Positions 24,337-32,309 of a DNA stretch of 41,096 bases are shown in pieces. A model generated the notes under the pieces. It did not search any database and had not been told where the DNA came from. It worked only from the letters and a program-made list of their open reading frames with translations. The stretch comes from Gammaproteobacteria bacterium (lineage in GTDB: Bacteria > Pseudomonadota > Gammaproteobacteria > Steroidobacterales > Steroidobacteraceae). The stretch's first letter is position 1. Each line of letters starts with the position of its first letter. Where the stretch lies: NCBI GenBank assembly GCA_016874555.1, contig VGTW01000008.1, forward strand, positions 1 to 41,096, given 5' to 3'. Position numbers and translations under genes: made by a program.

Positions 24337-25941
24337 ATGAGCGTAACACCGAGATCCATAGGCTGCTATGTCGTCGAACTGCTTGCTGCCAACGGTGTCG
24401 ACACCGTGTTTGGTATTCCCGGGGTCCACAACCTCGAGTTGTACCGCGGTCTCGCGCGTCAGCAAGGCGTGCGTCATGTGCTCGCACGGCACGAACAGGG
24501 TGCAGGCTTCGCAGCCGATGGTTATGCCCGCAGTACGGGGCGTCCCGCGGCTGCTTTTGTGATCTCTGGCCCCGGCGTTAGCAATGTGCTGACCGCTGCG
24601 GCGCAGGCATTTTCCGATTCGGTGCCGCTGCTCGTGATCGCGAGTACGCCCCACAGTCAGTCTTTGGGCCAGCGTTGGGGAGTGCTGCACGATCTCAACC
24701 ATCAACACGGTGTGATGGGATCGGTGCTCGATTGCGCAACAACCGCGACTACCGACCTGATGGTGCGCGATGCGCTGCAACAGGCCTTCGCCATGTTTCG
24801 CTCCGCGCGGCCGCGCCCCGCTTATCTTGGGGTACCGCTTGATGTGCTGGCCATGAACACCGATCTGCCGGCTCAAAGATTTGAGCGGCTGGCGCGTCCG
24901 ACCGCTAGCGCAGGTGACCTTGCTGGTGCGCTCAGTCTGCTCGGGGCGGCAGAGCGACCGATCATCGTCGCTGGCGGCGGTGCGCGACTGGCGGCGGCTG
25001 CGCTGCGACGGCTAGTCGAAAATCTCGATGCTTATTTCGTTACGACCGCGGCGGGTAAAGGACTGTTACCAGAGGATCATCCGGGTAATCTCGGTTGCTC
25101 GCTGCCCTATGCGCCCACTCAGCGTCTGCTGGCCGAGGCCGATGTGGTGTTGGCGGTGGGTACCGATCTAACCGAGACCGATATCTACACGGCAGATCGA
25201 TTGGCTCACGGAGGCCAGTTGATCCGCATCGATATCGCGGAGCGCGAGGATCCTCGGCATCCGGCGGCGATCTCGATGTGCGCCGATGCAGCGCCGACGC
25301 TGACCGCGCTCGCAGCGGCTATCACACCACGCAGTGGTTGGCGGAGTACGGCGGGCGGCGCACCGGTGCATCGCGCGCACATAGAGACGGGTTTCGATGC
25401 GCGCACGCAGTTGCTGCAGCGCGCCCTGGCCGCCATCCGTGCGGCGTTGCCGGCTGATGCTGCGGTGTTCGGCGACATGACGCAGATCGCGTATCTCGGC
25501 AATTATGCTTTTACAGCCAATGAGCCTGGCGTGTGGCATCACCCCTCGGGCTACGGCACACTCGGACACTCGTTACCGGCCGCACTCGGGGCGAAATGGG
25601 CGAACCCGGAGCGCGCGATTGTCGCTCTCGCGGGTGATTTTGGGCTCCAGTTCACGCTCGGCGAACTGGCGACCGCAGTGGAGCTTGAGCTCGGATTGCC
25701 GATCGTGGTGTGGAACAACGCGGCACTCGGCCAGATCCGCGACGACATGATTGCGACCGGCATTGCGCCACTCGGTGTCGTTGCACGTAATCCGGATTTT
25801 GTCGCTCTGGCGCGTGCCTATGGCGCTACCGGACTCAAAGTTCGCAGCACGCGGGAACTTACCGCAGCGATCGGTGCCGCGTTGCAGCGGCGTGGGCCGA
25901 CGCTGATCGAAGTGCTCGAGACTGAGTTCGTCGCGGCCTGA
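24337..25941 (+). CDS. aruI: ThDP-dependent decarboxylase, 5-guanidino-2-oxopentanoate decarboxylase-like (AruI)
   Basis: A 534-residue thiamine-diphosphate enzyme of the acetolactate synthase fold. The N-terminal Pyr domain is VELLAANGVDTVFGIPGVHN and LARHEQGAGFAADGYAR, with the ThDP-activating Glu53. The C-terminal PP domain has a ThDP/Mg motif beginning LAGDFGLQFT and ending VVWNN. The N-terminal region matches AruI rather than biosynthetic IlvB. AruI decarboxylates 5-guanidino-2-oxopentanoate to 4-guanidinobutanal. The start was set at ATG 24337; upstream in-frame codons lie in aruH. Only four bases separate its start from the aruH start on the other strand, so each promoter must lie inside the other gene. 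It ends 4 bases from the convergent class II aldolase gene. Confidence 0.82.
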   Translation: MSVTPRSIGCYVVELLAANGVDTVFGIPGVHNLELYRGLARQQGVRHVLARHEQGAGFAADGYARSTGRPAAAFVISGPGVSNVLTAAAQAFSDSVPLLVIASTPHSQSLGQRWGVLHDLNHQHGVMGSVLDCATTATTDLMVRDALQQAFAMFRSARPRPAYLGVPLDVLAMNTDLPAQRFERLARPTASAGDLAGALSLLGAAERPIIVAGGGARLAAAALRRLVENLDAYFVTTAAGKGLLPEDHPGNLGCSLPYAPTQRLLAEADVVLAVGTDLTETDIYTADRLAHGGQLIRIDIAEREDPRHPAAISMCADAAPTLTALAAAITPRSGWRSTAGGAPVHRAHIETGFDARTQLLQRALAAIRAALPADAAVFGDMTQIAYLGNYAFTANEPGVWHHPSGYGTLGHSLPAALGAKWANPERAIVALAGDFGLQFTLGELATAVELELGLPIVVWNNAALGQIRDDMIATGIAPLGVVARNPDFVALARAYGATGLKVRSTRELTAAIGAALQRRGPTLIEVLETEFVAA

Positions 25942-25945
25942 GTGC

Positions 25946-26740
25946 CTAAAGCTTGTAACTTGCGTCGAGCCGATCGAGTAGCCGCAGTAGCGCCGACCAC
26001 GCCAGATCATTGGGCTCGTTGACGAGATGCGCCTCGGGCGCTGGGGGCGGCGCGTTGAACTGCCGCTCGGTTTTGCGGCAGATATGCTTTGCGGGTAAGG
26101 CGAGCGCCTGTCCGGTGCTTTGCGCTGCGAGCTGAATCTCGCAAGCTTTCTCGAGATAAAACATGCGCAGGAAAGCCTGCGCAACGGTCGTGCCCACAGT
26201 CAGCAGCCCGTGGTTGCGCATGATCATCACCGGTTTATCACCAAGATCGCGCACCAAGCGTCGACGTTCGCTAAGATCGTACGAGATACCTTCGTAGTTG
26301 TGATAGGCGACTCGCTCGTAAAACTCCAACGAAATCTGGTTAACGGGCAGGAGACCGTCGCGTTGCGCAGCAATCGCACAGCCGGCGAGGGTATGCGTAT
26401 GCACGATGCAGTGCGCGTCGTCGCGTGCCTCGTGAATGGCGCCGTGGATTACGAATCCTGCGAGGTTGATCGGCGACTGCGCTGAGCCTGCGACCTTACC
26501 TTCAGCATCGAGCAGCACGAGATCCGAGGCTGTGATTTCATCCCACATTAACCCGTACGGATTGATCAAATATTGTCGCTCCGGTCCCGGGACGCGCAGC
26601 GTACAGTGCGTGTAGATGAGATCAGTCATGCGGTAGTGCGCGAGCAATCGGTAACACGCGACGAGGTCCTGCCGCAGCTGCCGGAGCTCGCGCCTAGTCG
26701 GTGTGTTCTTTCTTGGCTTGTTCTTGCTACGTGTGTTCAT
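25946..26740 (-). CDS. Class II aldolase/adducin family protein
   Basis: A 264-residue protein of the aldolase II/adducin fold. Zinc ligands are visible as His114 and His116 (HTHTLAG) and His177 (RNHGLLTVG). The position equivalent to the catalytic Glu73 of fuculose-phosphate aldolase appears to be Gly95 (in AGFVIH), so it may not be a true aldolase; many bacterial members of this subgroup have no known activity. The ATG overlaps the MFS stop (ATGA). It is the last gene of a long minus-strand run, so it probably works on the carbon skeleton brought in by that transporter. The N-terminus is basic and low in complexity. Confidence 0.82.
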   Translation of the reverse strand: MNTRSKNKPRKNTPTRRELRQLRQDLVACYRLLAHYRMTDLIYTHCTLRVPGPERQYLINPYGLMWDEITASDLVLLDAEGKVAGSAQSPINLAGFVIHGAIHEARDDAHCIVHTHTLAGCAIAAQRDGLLPVNQISLEFYERVAYHNYEGISYDLSERRRLVRDLGDKPVMIMRNHGLLTVGTTVAQAFLRMFYLEKACEIQLAAQSTGQALALPAKHICRKTERQFNAPPPAPEAHLVNEPNDLAWSALLRLLDRLDASYKL

Positions 26741-27975
26741 ATGGCGTCGACCGTCCTCGCTGTCGACCAGTTGATGGGTTGGATTTTCGGCAACACCCAG
26801 ATCCAGCCGATGAGGCCGAGAACATTGATCGCGGCGGCCAGCATGAAGGCCCGTTCGAATTCACCTGTGGCTCCCAGGATGAAACCCGTCGCCGCGGGGG
26901 CGATGAGCCCGGCAAGGTTGCCGCACATGTTCTGCACACCGACCCAGCGCGCGGCCGCCGTCGGACCCGCCATGATCTGCGGAACCGCAAAGGTGCCTGG
27001 CGATCCGATACCGATAACAAGCTGATAAAGATAGAGGCAGGCGATGGCAGCCGTCGCGGGCAGGGTGACGAGGCCCACCATGCAGCCAATCCCGAGCAGG
27101 TGATACACACTGAGGATGGTTTTATAGGTGACATTGATCGAGTGCCCGCGCGCAATCCAGCGATCGATCAGCCACCCCGAGCTCCAGGCGGCAACCGCAT
27201 TCAGCAGATAGGCGCCGCTTGCGACCGCGGCCATAGCAGTGATCGAAAAACCGCGCTCGGTGATCAGGTATGAGGGGAGCCAAGCGAGAATTAAATAAAA
27301 CGAGTAGTTCATCGAGAAGAGACCGAGCGAGGTACCCCACAGCCCGCGTTGTTGCAAAATTTCTTTAAACGAGGGACCTACGGCGACGTCATCTTTGAGA
27401 CGAGGTTCGCTGACCACCACGCGACGCCACAACAACAGCCACAGCAGCGAGAGCGCACCGAACAACAGGAAGCTCGATCGCCAGCCGTAGTGTTCGATCA
27501 GTAATCCTCCGAACAGCGTGCCGATGGCGGGGCCGATCAGGTAGCCAAACGCCGTAATGCCGTTAGCTTCGGCAAGACGTGAGGCCGGCACCCCCGCCGC
27601 TAGCAGTCGCGACATGCAGGGGAACGAAACGCTTTCGCCGAGACCGAGCAGCAGGCGTAACAGTAGTAGGGCGACGAACGACGCCGCAAACCCACTCGCG
27701 AGCGTTGCCATCGACCAGATGCATAGTCCTGCGGTGAGTACCGCGTGCGCACCATAGCGTTCGGCCAACCAACCGGCGGGCACCATGGCCAACACATAGG
27801 TCGCAAAAAACGCCGACAACAGCACGCCGAGCTGCTCGGGCGAGAGGGCCAGCTCTTGCTGAATCACCGTGGAGGCGGTGGCGAGATTCCCGCGGTCGAC
27901 ATAACTGATGAGCAGCGCGAGCGAGACCACCCACGCAATTTTGGTGGGTGAGCTCGGCGAGCTGTTTTGGATCAT
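26737..27975 (-). CDS. MFS transporter (anion:cation symporter-like)
   Basis: A 412-residue membrane carrier with about 12 hydrophobic segments. The first half has a YVDRGNLATAS motif in TM1 and GWLAERYGAHAVL after TM2, typical of the ACS/hexuronate-phthalate type group of organic acid importers. The start was set at ATG 27975, which shares one base with the TonB receptor stop (TGATG); the open frame upstream lies inside the receptor gene. The stop overlaps the aldolase start. Outer-membrane receptor, inner-membrane carrier and enzyme are thus translationally linked, indicating one uptake route for one compound, probably an anionic or zwitterionic acid. Confidence 0.88.
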   Translation of the reverse strand: MIQNSSPSSPTKIAWVVSLALLISYVDRGNLATASTVIQQELALSPEQLGVLLSAFFATYVLAMVPAGWLAERYGAHAVLTAGLCIWSMATLASGFAASFVALLLLRLLLGLGESVSFPCMSRLLAAGVPASRLAEANGITAFGYLIGPAIGTLFGGLLIEHYGWRSSFLLFGALSLLWLLLWRRVVVSEPRLKDDVAVGPSFKEILQQRGLWGTSLGLFSMNYSFYLILAWLPSYLITERGFSITAMAAVASGAYLLNAVAAWSSGWLIDRWIARGHSINVTYKTILSVYHLLGIGCMVGLVTLPATAAIACLYLYQLVIGIGSPGTFAVPQIMAGPTAAARWVGVQNMCGNLAGLIAPAATGFILGATGEFERAFMLAAAINVLGLIGWIWVLPKIQPINWSTARTVDAI

Positions 27976-30473
27976 CAGAACTTCTGAGTAAATTTCATAC
28001 CAACGGTACGTGGCTGTGGACGAACGCCATAGGGCTGAACACCGCAAACGCTCTCAGCGCATTGCGCGGTTTTGTAGAGCACTGAGTCTTCATTGGTGAG
28101 GTTCTGAATGAAAACCTCGACCGTGTAGTTATTTTTGCTCACACCGGCACTGAGATCTGCGATCGTGTTTGCTGGGATGTCGCCGATGATGGCGTTGTCG
28201 GCGAGCGACAAACGCGCAGCGGCCTTCCCCGAGTGCGATACGGCGCCCTGAATATGCGCATTATAGTCGCCCATCTCGAAACTGTATCTTGCCACCACGT
28301 TGCCCTTGAACTCCGGTGTGATCGGCAACGAGGTGCCCTTTGGCGCGTTAATCCTTGTGACCTTGCCGTCCGCGTCGAAGTTGGAGAAGTTGCTCTTAAG
28401 CTCGGAGTTGTAAAACGAGGCCGTCGCCGAAATCATCAGCGCGTCGGCCGCCAGCCACTGCAGCTGGGTTTCGATACCGCTGACCTCTGCCGAGGGTCCA
28501 TTGGCCACCTGGGTGATGCCGTTGGCGCCCTGGAAGGAGATCTGGAAATCATCCCACTGCTGCAGGAACAGCGCGCCGTTTAATTGCAGGCGGTTGTTCA
28601 TCCACGCGGTCTTCCAGCCAAATTCATAGTTTGTAAGAAAGTCAGAAATGTAATCGCCGGCGAAGGGGTTGCGATTTATACCACCGGGACGATATCCCTC
28701 GGACCATGTGAGATACATCATCGCGTCGTCGCTCGCTTTCCAGCGCAAATTTACACGACCAATATTTTCGCTCTCGTCGATGCCCTTTGCGACGTTCTGG
28801 CAAGGAGCGTCTTTGTAGGCCTTTTGGGATTTACAGCGGTATTCACCGTTGCTGGACCAGCCTTGGCCCATGGGCGAGAAGGCACCGGAGCCACCGTTGG
28901 CTACTGCACCGGGTTCGCTGCCCGACGGCGCTCTCGACCGGCTGAAGCCAAGAGAAAAGCCAAAGAAACCGTTGACCGTGACCTCAGGCTTGAAGAAACG
29001 TGCGCCGACTGTGAGCTCCAGAGAATCCGTAATATCGAATGCAACCTGTCCAAAGATTGCTTCGTCGGTATCGACGCGATCGAGGCTGTTGAGATAGACG
29101 ACGCCTGGATACTTCGTGCCGTTCGGTTCATCGCGATTCATTAACATAGAGTCAGCGAGACCCGCGATGTTACCGAAGGGTTGCTCGAAGTCATGCTTCT
29201 GCTTTTGATAGAAAGCGCCAAGCAAACCGCGTACGCGCCGCTCGGGGTCGGAGCTGATCCGTAACTCGTGACTCTGCTTTGTGTAGGCGTCGTTGTTGAC
29301 AAAGCTGTGTGCAGGGTTAGGACGACCACCCGCGTTATTGAGGAACAAGCCCGCGAAGTATCCCGTGGTGTAGGCGTTGTCATACCAATAGGAATAGTCG
29401 GAGTAATCGAAGGAGGCGTCGACGTCGCGGTTGAGGTAGTTGCCAGCATAGGTGAGATCAAAAGTGCCGATCTTGCCCTCGATGGTGAGACCGCCCTGAT
29501 ACCACTTGTCTTTCGAATACTCTTCGCGGAAGTGCGTGACGGCATATTGGCCCGGCGCAAAATCGCTGAGATCGTCACCCCAGAAGCCGTTACTCCTCTG
29601 CTGCTGGTACTGCACCGACGGCGTCAGAGTCCAGTTGTCATCGAGCTCGACACGCAGAGCGGCTCGCGCGCCGGTAGTGCTGAGGGTGTTGTAGTCGTCT
29701 TTCGCGCTGGTCCTGTTGTCGACCGTGAAATCGTCAGCACGCGTGCTGGCATCACCCGGGTAAAGGCGCGTGCCCGCGACGTTGTCGATCCAGCCGGCCT
29801 CGCTCGATCGCCAGCCGACCAAGCGCACCGCGGCACGGTCGCTGATTGGCAGGTTGACGAACCCCTCGACGACATAGCCATCTCCGCCCTCGGAGACGTT
29901 ATTGGCTTCGAGAGCATAGCCTGAAGAGAATTCTCCGATCTCGGGCTTATTGGTGATGATGCGGATGGTGCCCGCCTGCGAGCTCGCGCCGTACAGCGTG
30001 CCCTGTGGGCCCGCCAAGGCTTCGACACGTGCGATGTCGTAAAGGTGCAGATCGAGATTGCCCTGAATCGTTGTGATCGGCTGCTCATCGAGGTAGGTGC
30101 CGACGCTTGGTTGCGAGGTGGTCGCCTGACCATCACCGCCGGTGACGATGCCGCGCATGTACACTTTAGCGAAGCCGGCACCTGCACCAGTCTCTGGCGT
30201 TGCAGCCACACTTGGCAGCATGCGAACGTAATCATTGAAATTGCGGATGTTGAGCTCTTCGAGCTTCTCGGAATTGATTGCCTCGATGCTGATAGGCACA
30301 TCCTGCAAGTTCTCGCTACGCTTCTGCGCAGTCACCACAATCTCTTCCAAGCCGCCGCTATCTTGTGCAAGCCCCGTCTGCCCGCTGAGGGCCATGACGA
30401 CGGCCGCCGCGATAGGTGTTTTGAGGATGGGTTGTGAAATGAGATCGGTACGGCTGCACTGCTTCTTTTTCAT
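27975..30473 (-). CDS. TonB-dependent outer-membrane receptor
   Basis: An 832-residue receptor. A signal peptide (MKKKQCSR, hydrophobic region, SGQTGLAQD) is followed by a TonB-box-like EEIVVTAQKR, the plug domain (DVPISIEAI, VYMRGI, ARVEALAGPQGTLYG) and a 22-strand-type barrel ending in a terminal aromatic (MKFTQKF). The start was set at ATG 30473 with an AAGG site; an earlier in-frame start at 30530 would lack a signal-like N-terminus. The family imports substrates too large or scarce for porins (siderophores, cobalamin, glycans, plant and algal compounds). Here cobalamin or a conjugated N-methyl compound could be considered; the sequence does not decide. Confidence 0.9.
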   Translation of the reverse strand: MKKKQCSRTDLISQPILKTPIAAAVVMALSGQTGLAQDSGGLEEIVVTAQKRSENLQDVPISIEAINSEKLEELNIRNFNDYVRMLPSVAATPETGAGAGFAKVYMRGIVTGGDGQATTSQPSVGTYLDEQPITTIQGNLDLHLYDIARVEALAGPQGTLYGASSQAGTIRIITNKPEIGEFSSGYALEANNVSEGGDGYVVEGFVNLPISDRAAVRLVGWRSSEAGWIDNVAGTRLYPGDASTRADDFTVDNRTSAKDDYNTLSTTGARAALRVELDDNWTLTPSVQYQQQRSNGFWGDDLSDFAPGQYAVTHFREEYSKDKWYQGGLTIEGKIGTFDLTYAGNYLNRDVDASFDYSDYSYWYDNAYTTGYFAGLFLNNAGGRPNPAHSFVNNDAYTKQSHELRISSDPERRVRGLLGAFYQKQKHDFEQPFGNIAGLADSMLMNRDEPNGTKYPGVVYLNSLDRVDTDEAIFGQVAFDITDSLELTVGARFFKPEVTVNGFFGFSLGFSRSRAPSGSEPGAVANGGSGAFSPMGQGWSSNGEYRCKSQKAYKDAPCQNVAKGIDESENIGRVNLRWKASDDAMMYLTWSEGYRPGGINRNPFAGDYISDFLTNYEFGWKTAWMNNRLQLNGALFLQQWDDFQISFQGANGITQVANGPSAEVSGIETQLQWLAADALMISATASFYNSELKSNFSNFDADGKVTRINAPKGTSLPITPEFKGNVVARYSFEMGDYNAHIQGAVSHSGKAAARLSLADNAIIGDIPANTIADLSAGVSKNNYTVEVFIQNLTNEDSVLYKTAQCAESVCGVQPYGVRPQPRTVGMKFTQKF

Positions 30474-30551
30474 GCCCTTGCCTCGCGGGTTAATTCGTGG
30501 CAAGGCTACGCCAAATCCGTTTGGCCGCAAAGGGGGGGGCAGCCGGGTAGC
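30474..30551. promoter_or_regulatory. Structured leader of the TonB receptor gene with two inverted repeats and a G8 tract
   Basis: The 78 bases between the sulfotransferase stop and the receptor ATG hold two inverted repeats. CCTTGCC (30476-30482) pairs with GGCAAGG (30499-30505). On the minus-strand transcript this 7-bp stem would cover the AAGG ribosome site just before the ATG. GCCAAA (30510-30515) pairs with TTTGGC (30520-30525) around a 4-base loop. A run of eight G (30532-30539) lies further upstream. Neither stem is followed by a U-run, so a terminator is unlikely; translational control is possible. Confidence 0.45.
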
Positions 30552-32270
30552 TTAGCTGCCCAGGACCGGCCCCAGAGCGGTCTTGAGCGGGTCCAGCCAA
30601 GGCTCATAGTGACGCCACTGATCCAGCCCGTCCCGATAGATCGGACGTCGCACCTGTTCGGAGCTTGCGGTACGTACTGGGCGATTATTCTCGAAAAAAC
30701 GTAGGCAGGCCGGCTCGAAGGGCAGGCCGCAATAATTGAGCAGGCGGTGCACCTCGCGTTCAGTGTCGTCGATCATTTCCTCGTAGATCACCCGGTGGAC
30801 CCGCCCAGGAAGCACGGCATCGTAGTGCGCCATCAGCTCGACGTAGTCACGGTAGTAGCCCCCAGCATCTTCTAGCCCATAACTGAAGCGCTGGCCGCGT
30901 GCATAACACTGTTTGAAATTTGAAAAACAGCAGGCGAGCGGATGTCGACGCGCATCGACGATCTTGGCGTTCGGTAACATCAGGTGGATCAAACCGATGT
31001 GCAGAAAATTATTGGGCATCTTGTCGATGAAGCGCAGACGGGTGGTCTTACGATGGACCCGAGTGCCGTGCAGATAGCGCTCTCCGAGCTCGCGTGATTC
31101 TGCGGGCGTGAGTGATGCGAGGGTTGACGCATAGCCGCCCTCCGGGTCCGCGGCGCGAGCCCGTAATTCGCGGGCGAGGGCAATCACGTCGGGGAGTTCC
31201 GAGGTGCCCTCGACGGCCGAGTGACTGGAGAGAATCTGCTCGAGCAGGGTCGAACCAGCGCGCGGCATGCCGAGAATGAAAATGGGGTCTGAGGCCTCAT
31301 GACCCACACCCGCACGCTCTGCAAAGAATTCGCGAGTGAAGACCTTCTTCAGTCGCTGCACGCGCAGGCTATTGAGTCTGGCATCATAAGGCTGACGCTC
31401 GCGTTGCAAGCGGTTGCCGCGCTCGTAGTGCGCGAAAGACTCGTGGTAGTCGCCCGTGTCTTCCATGGCCTTGCCCATCGCGAAGTGCAGGTGCACGCGA
31501 TGTACTGCATCGAGGGTCTGATTCTCGAGCTGCTGCCGCATGAGTTGCAGGTCTTGGTCGGTGAAGCGGAAGGTTTTGAGATTGGCGAGGCTCCAGTAGG
31601 CTTCGCCGAGTGCGGGTTCGAGCGCGAGACAGTTGCGGTAGACGGTCACGCAGTCGTCGCGGCGCCCGGCAGTTTTGAGCACGTGGCCGTAGCTCAGCCA
31701 CACCTTGGCATTGCGCGGATACTCGCGCAAAAGTTTCGCGTAGATCTTGCTCGAGCGTTCGACGTCGCCGACCCGGCTCAACACGACGGCATGAAGGTTG
31801 CGGTAGCTGGGGTTGTGCGGGTCTTGCCAGAGCAGCCGCTCGACCTCGGCGAGGCACTCTGTGACTTTGTTACGGCGGTGCAGCAGGATCGCGTAGTTAT
31901 AGCGTGCCGCGGTAAAGTTCGGCGCGAGCTCCAAGCAGCGAGTCAGCAGGCGCTCGCCAGCTTCTTCCTCGCCGCAGCGCACCGCTACCTCGGCTAGCAT
32001 GCGAATGGCCGGCACGTCGGTGGGGGCTCGCTTCAAATGATTTTTGAGCAGCGACTCGGCGCGCGGAATATCATTGGCCAACATGGCCGCGGCCGCAGCC
32101 TGCAACTGGGGATGACCTGCGGCGCAGCGTGTATGCTCGAGGTAAGCCGAGTCGGCCTCGGCGGTCTCGCCGATCGCCATCAGTTGATCCGCGAGTGCTC
32201 GCCAGGCTTCAGGATGATTAGGTTGCTCGCGCAGCAACTCGCGCAGTTTTGCGATCGCGGCTTCGCCCAT
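30552..32270 (-). CDS. TPR-repeat sulfotransferase
   Basis: A 572-residue cytoplasmic protein. About seven TPR-like helical repeats cover residues ~1-300 (for example HPEAWRALADQL, NFTAARYNYAILLHRR, NAKVWLSYGHVLKTAGR, LGEAYWSLANL). A PAPS-dependent sulfotransferase domain follows: the 5' phosphosulfate loop GMPRAGSTLLEQIL is at 334-347 and the 3'-phosphate-binding region RHPLACCFSNFKQ near 435. The ATG at 32270 follows the MttB-like stop by 39 bases. The combination of TPR and sulfotransferase is common beside TonB receptors in marine and soil Proteobacteria, where the acceptor is not known. It might sulfate a protein, lipid or small molecule; its link to methylamine catabolism is not obvious. 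Confidence 0.86.
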   Translation of the reverse strand: MGEAAIAKLRELLREQPNHPEAWRALADQLMAIGETAEADSAYLEHTRCAAGHPQLQAAAAAMLANDIPRAESLLKNHLKRAPTDVPAIRMLAEVAVRCGEEEAGERLLTRCLELAPNFTAARYNYAILLHRRNKVTECLAEVERLLWQDPHNPSYRNLHAVVLSRVGDVERSSKIYAKLLREYPRNAKVWLSYGHVLKTAGRRDDCVTVYRNCLALEPALGEAYWSLANLKTFRFTDQDLQLMRQQLENQTLDAVHRVHLHFAMGKAMEDTGDYHESFAHYERGNRLQRERQPYDARLNSLRVQRLKKVFTREFFAERAGVGHEASDPIFILGMPRAGSTLLEQILSSHSAVEGTSELPDVIALARELRARAADPEGGYASTLASLTPAESRELGERYLHGTRVHRKTTRLRFIDKMPNNFLHIGLIHLMLPNAKIVDARRHPLACCFSNFKQCYARGQRFSYGLEDAGGYYRDYVELMAHYDAVLPGRVHRVIYEEMIDDTEREVHRLLNYCGLPFEPACLRFFENNRPVRTASSEQVRRPIYRDGLDQWRHYEPWLDPLKTALGPVLGS

Positions 32271-32309
32271 GGCGAGGCATCCTAACCCAAAGCCTCGGGG
32301 CGATCAGAC

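Noticed and set aside
23980-24876. Minus-strand open frame of 298 codons across the aruH/aruI junction
   Set aside because: It overlaps both well-supported genes in the wrong frame and shows no family signature.
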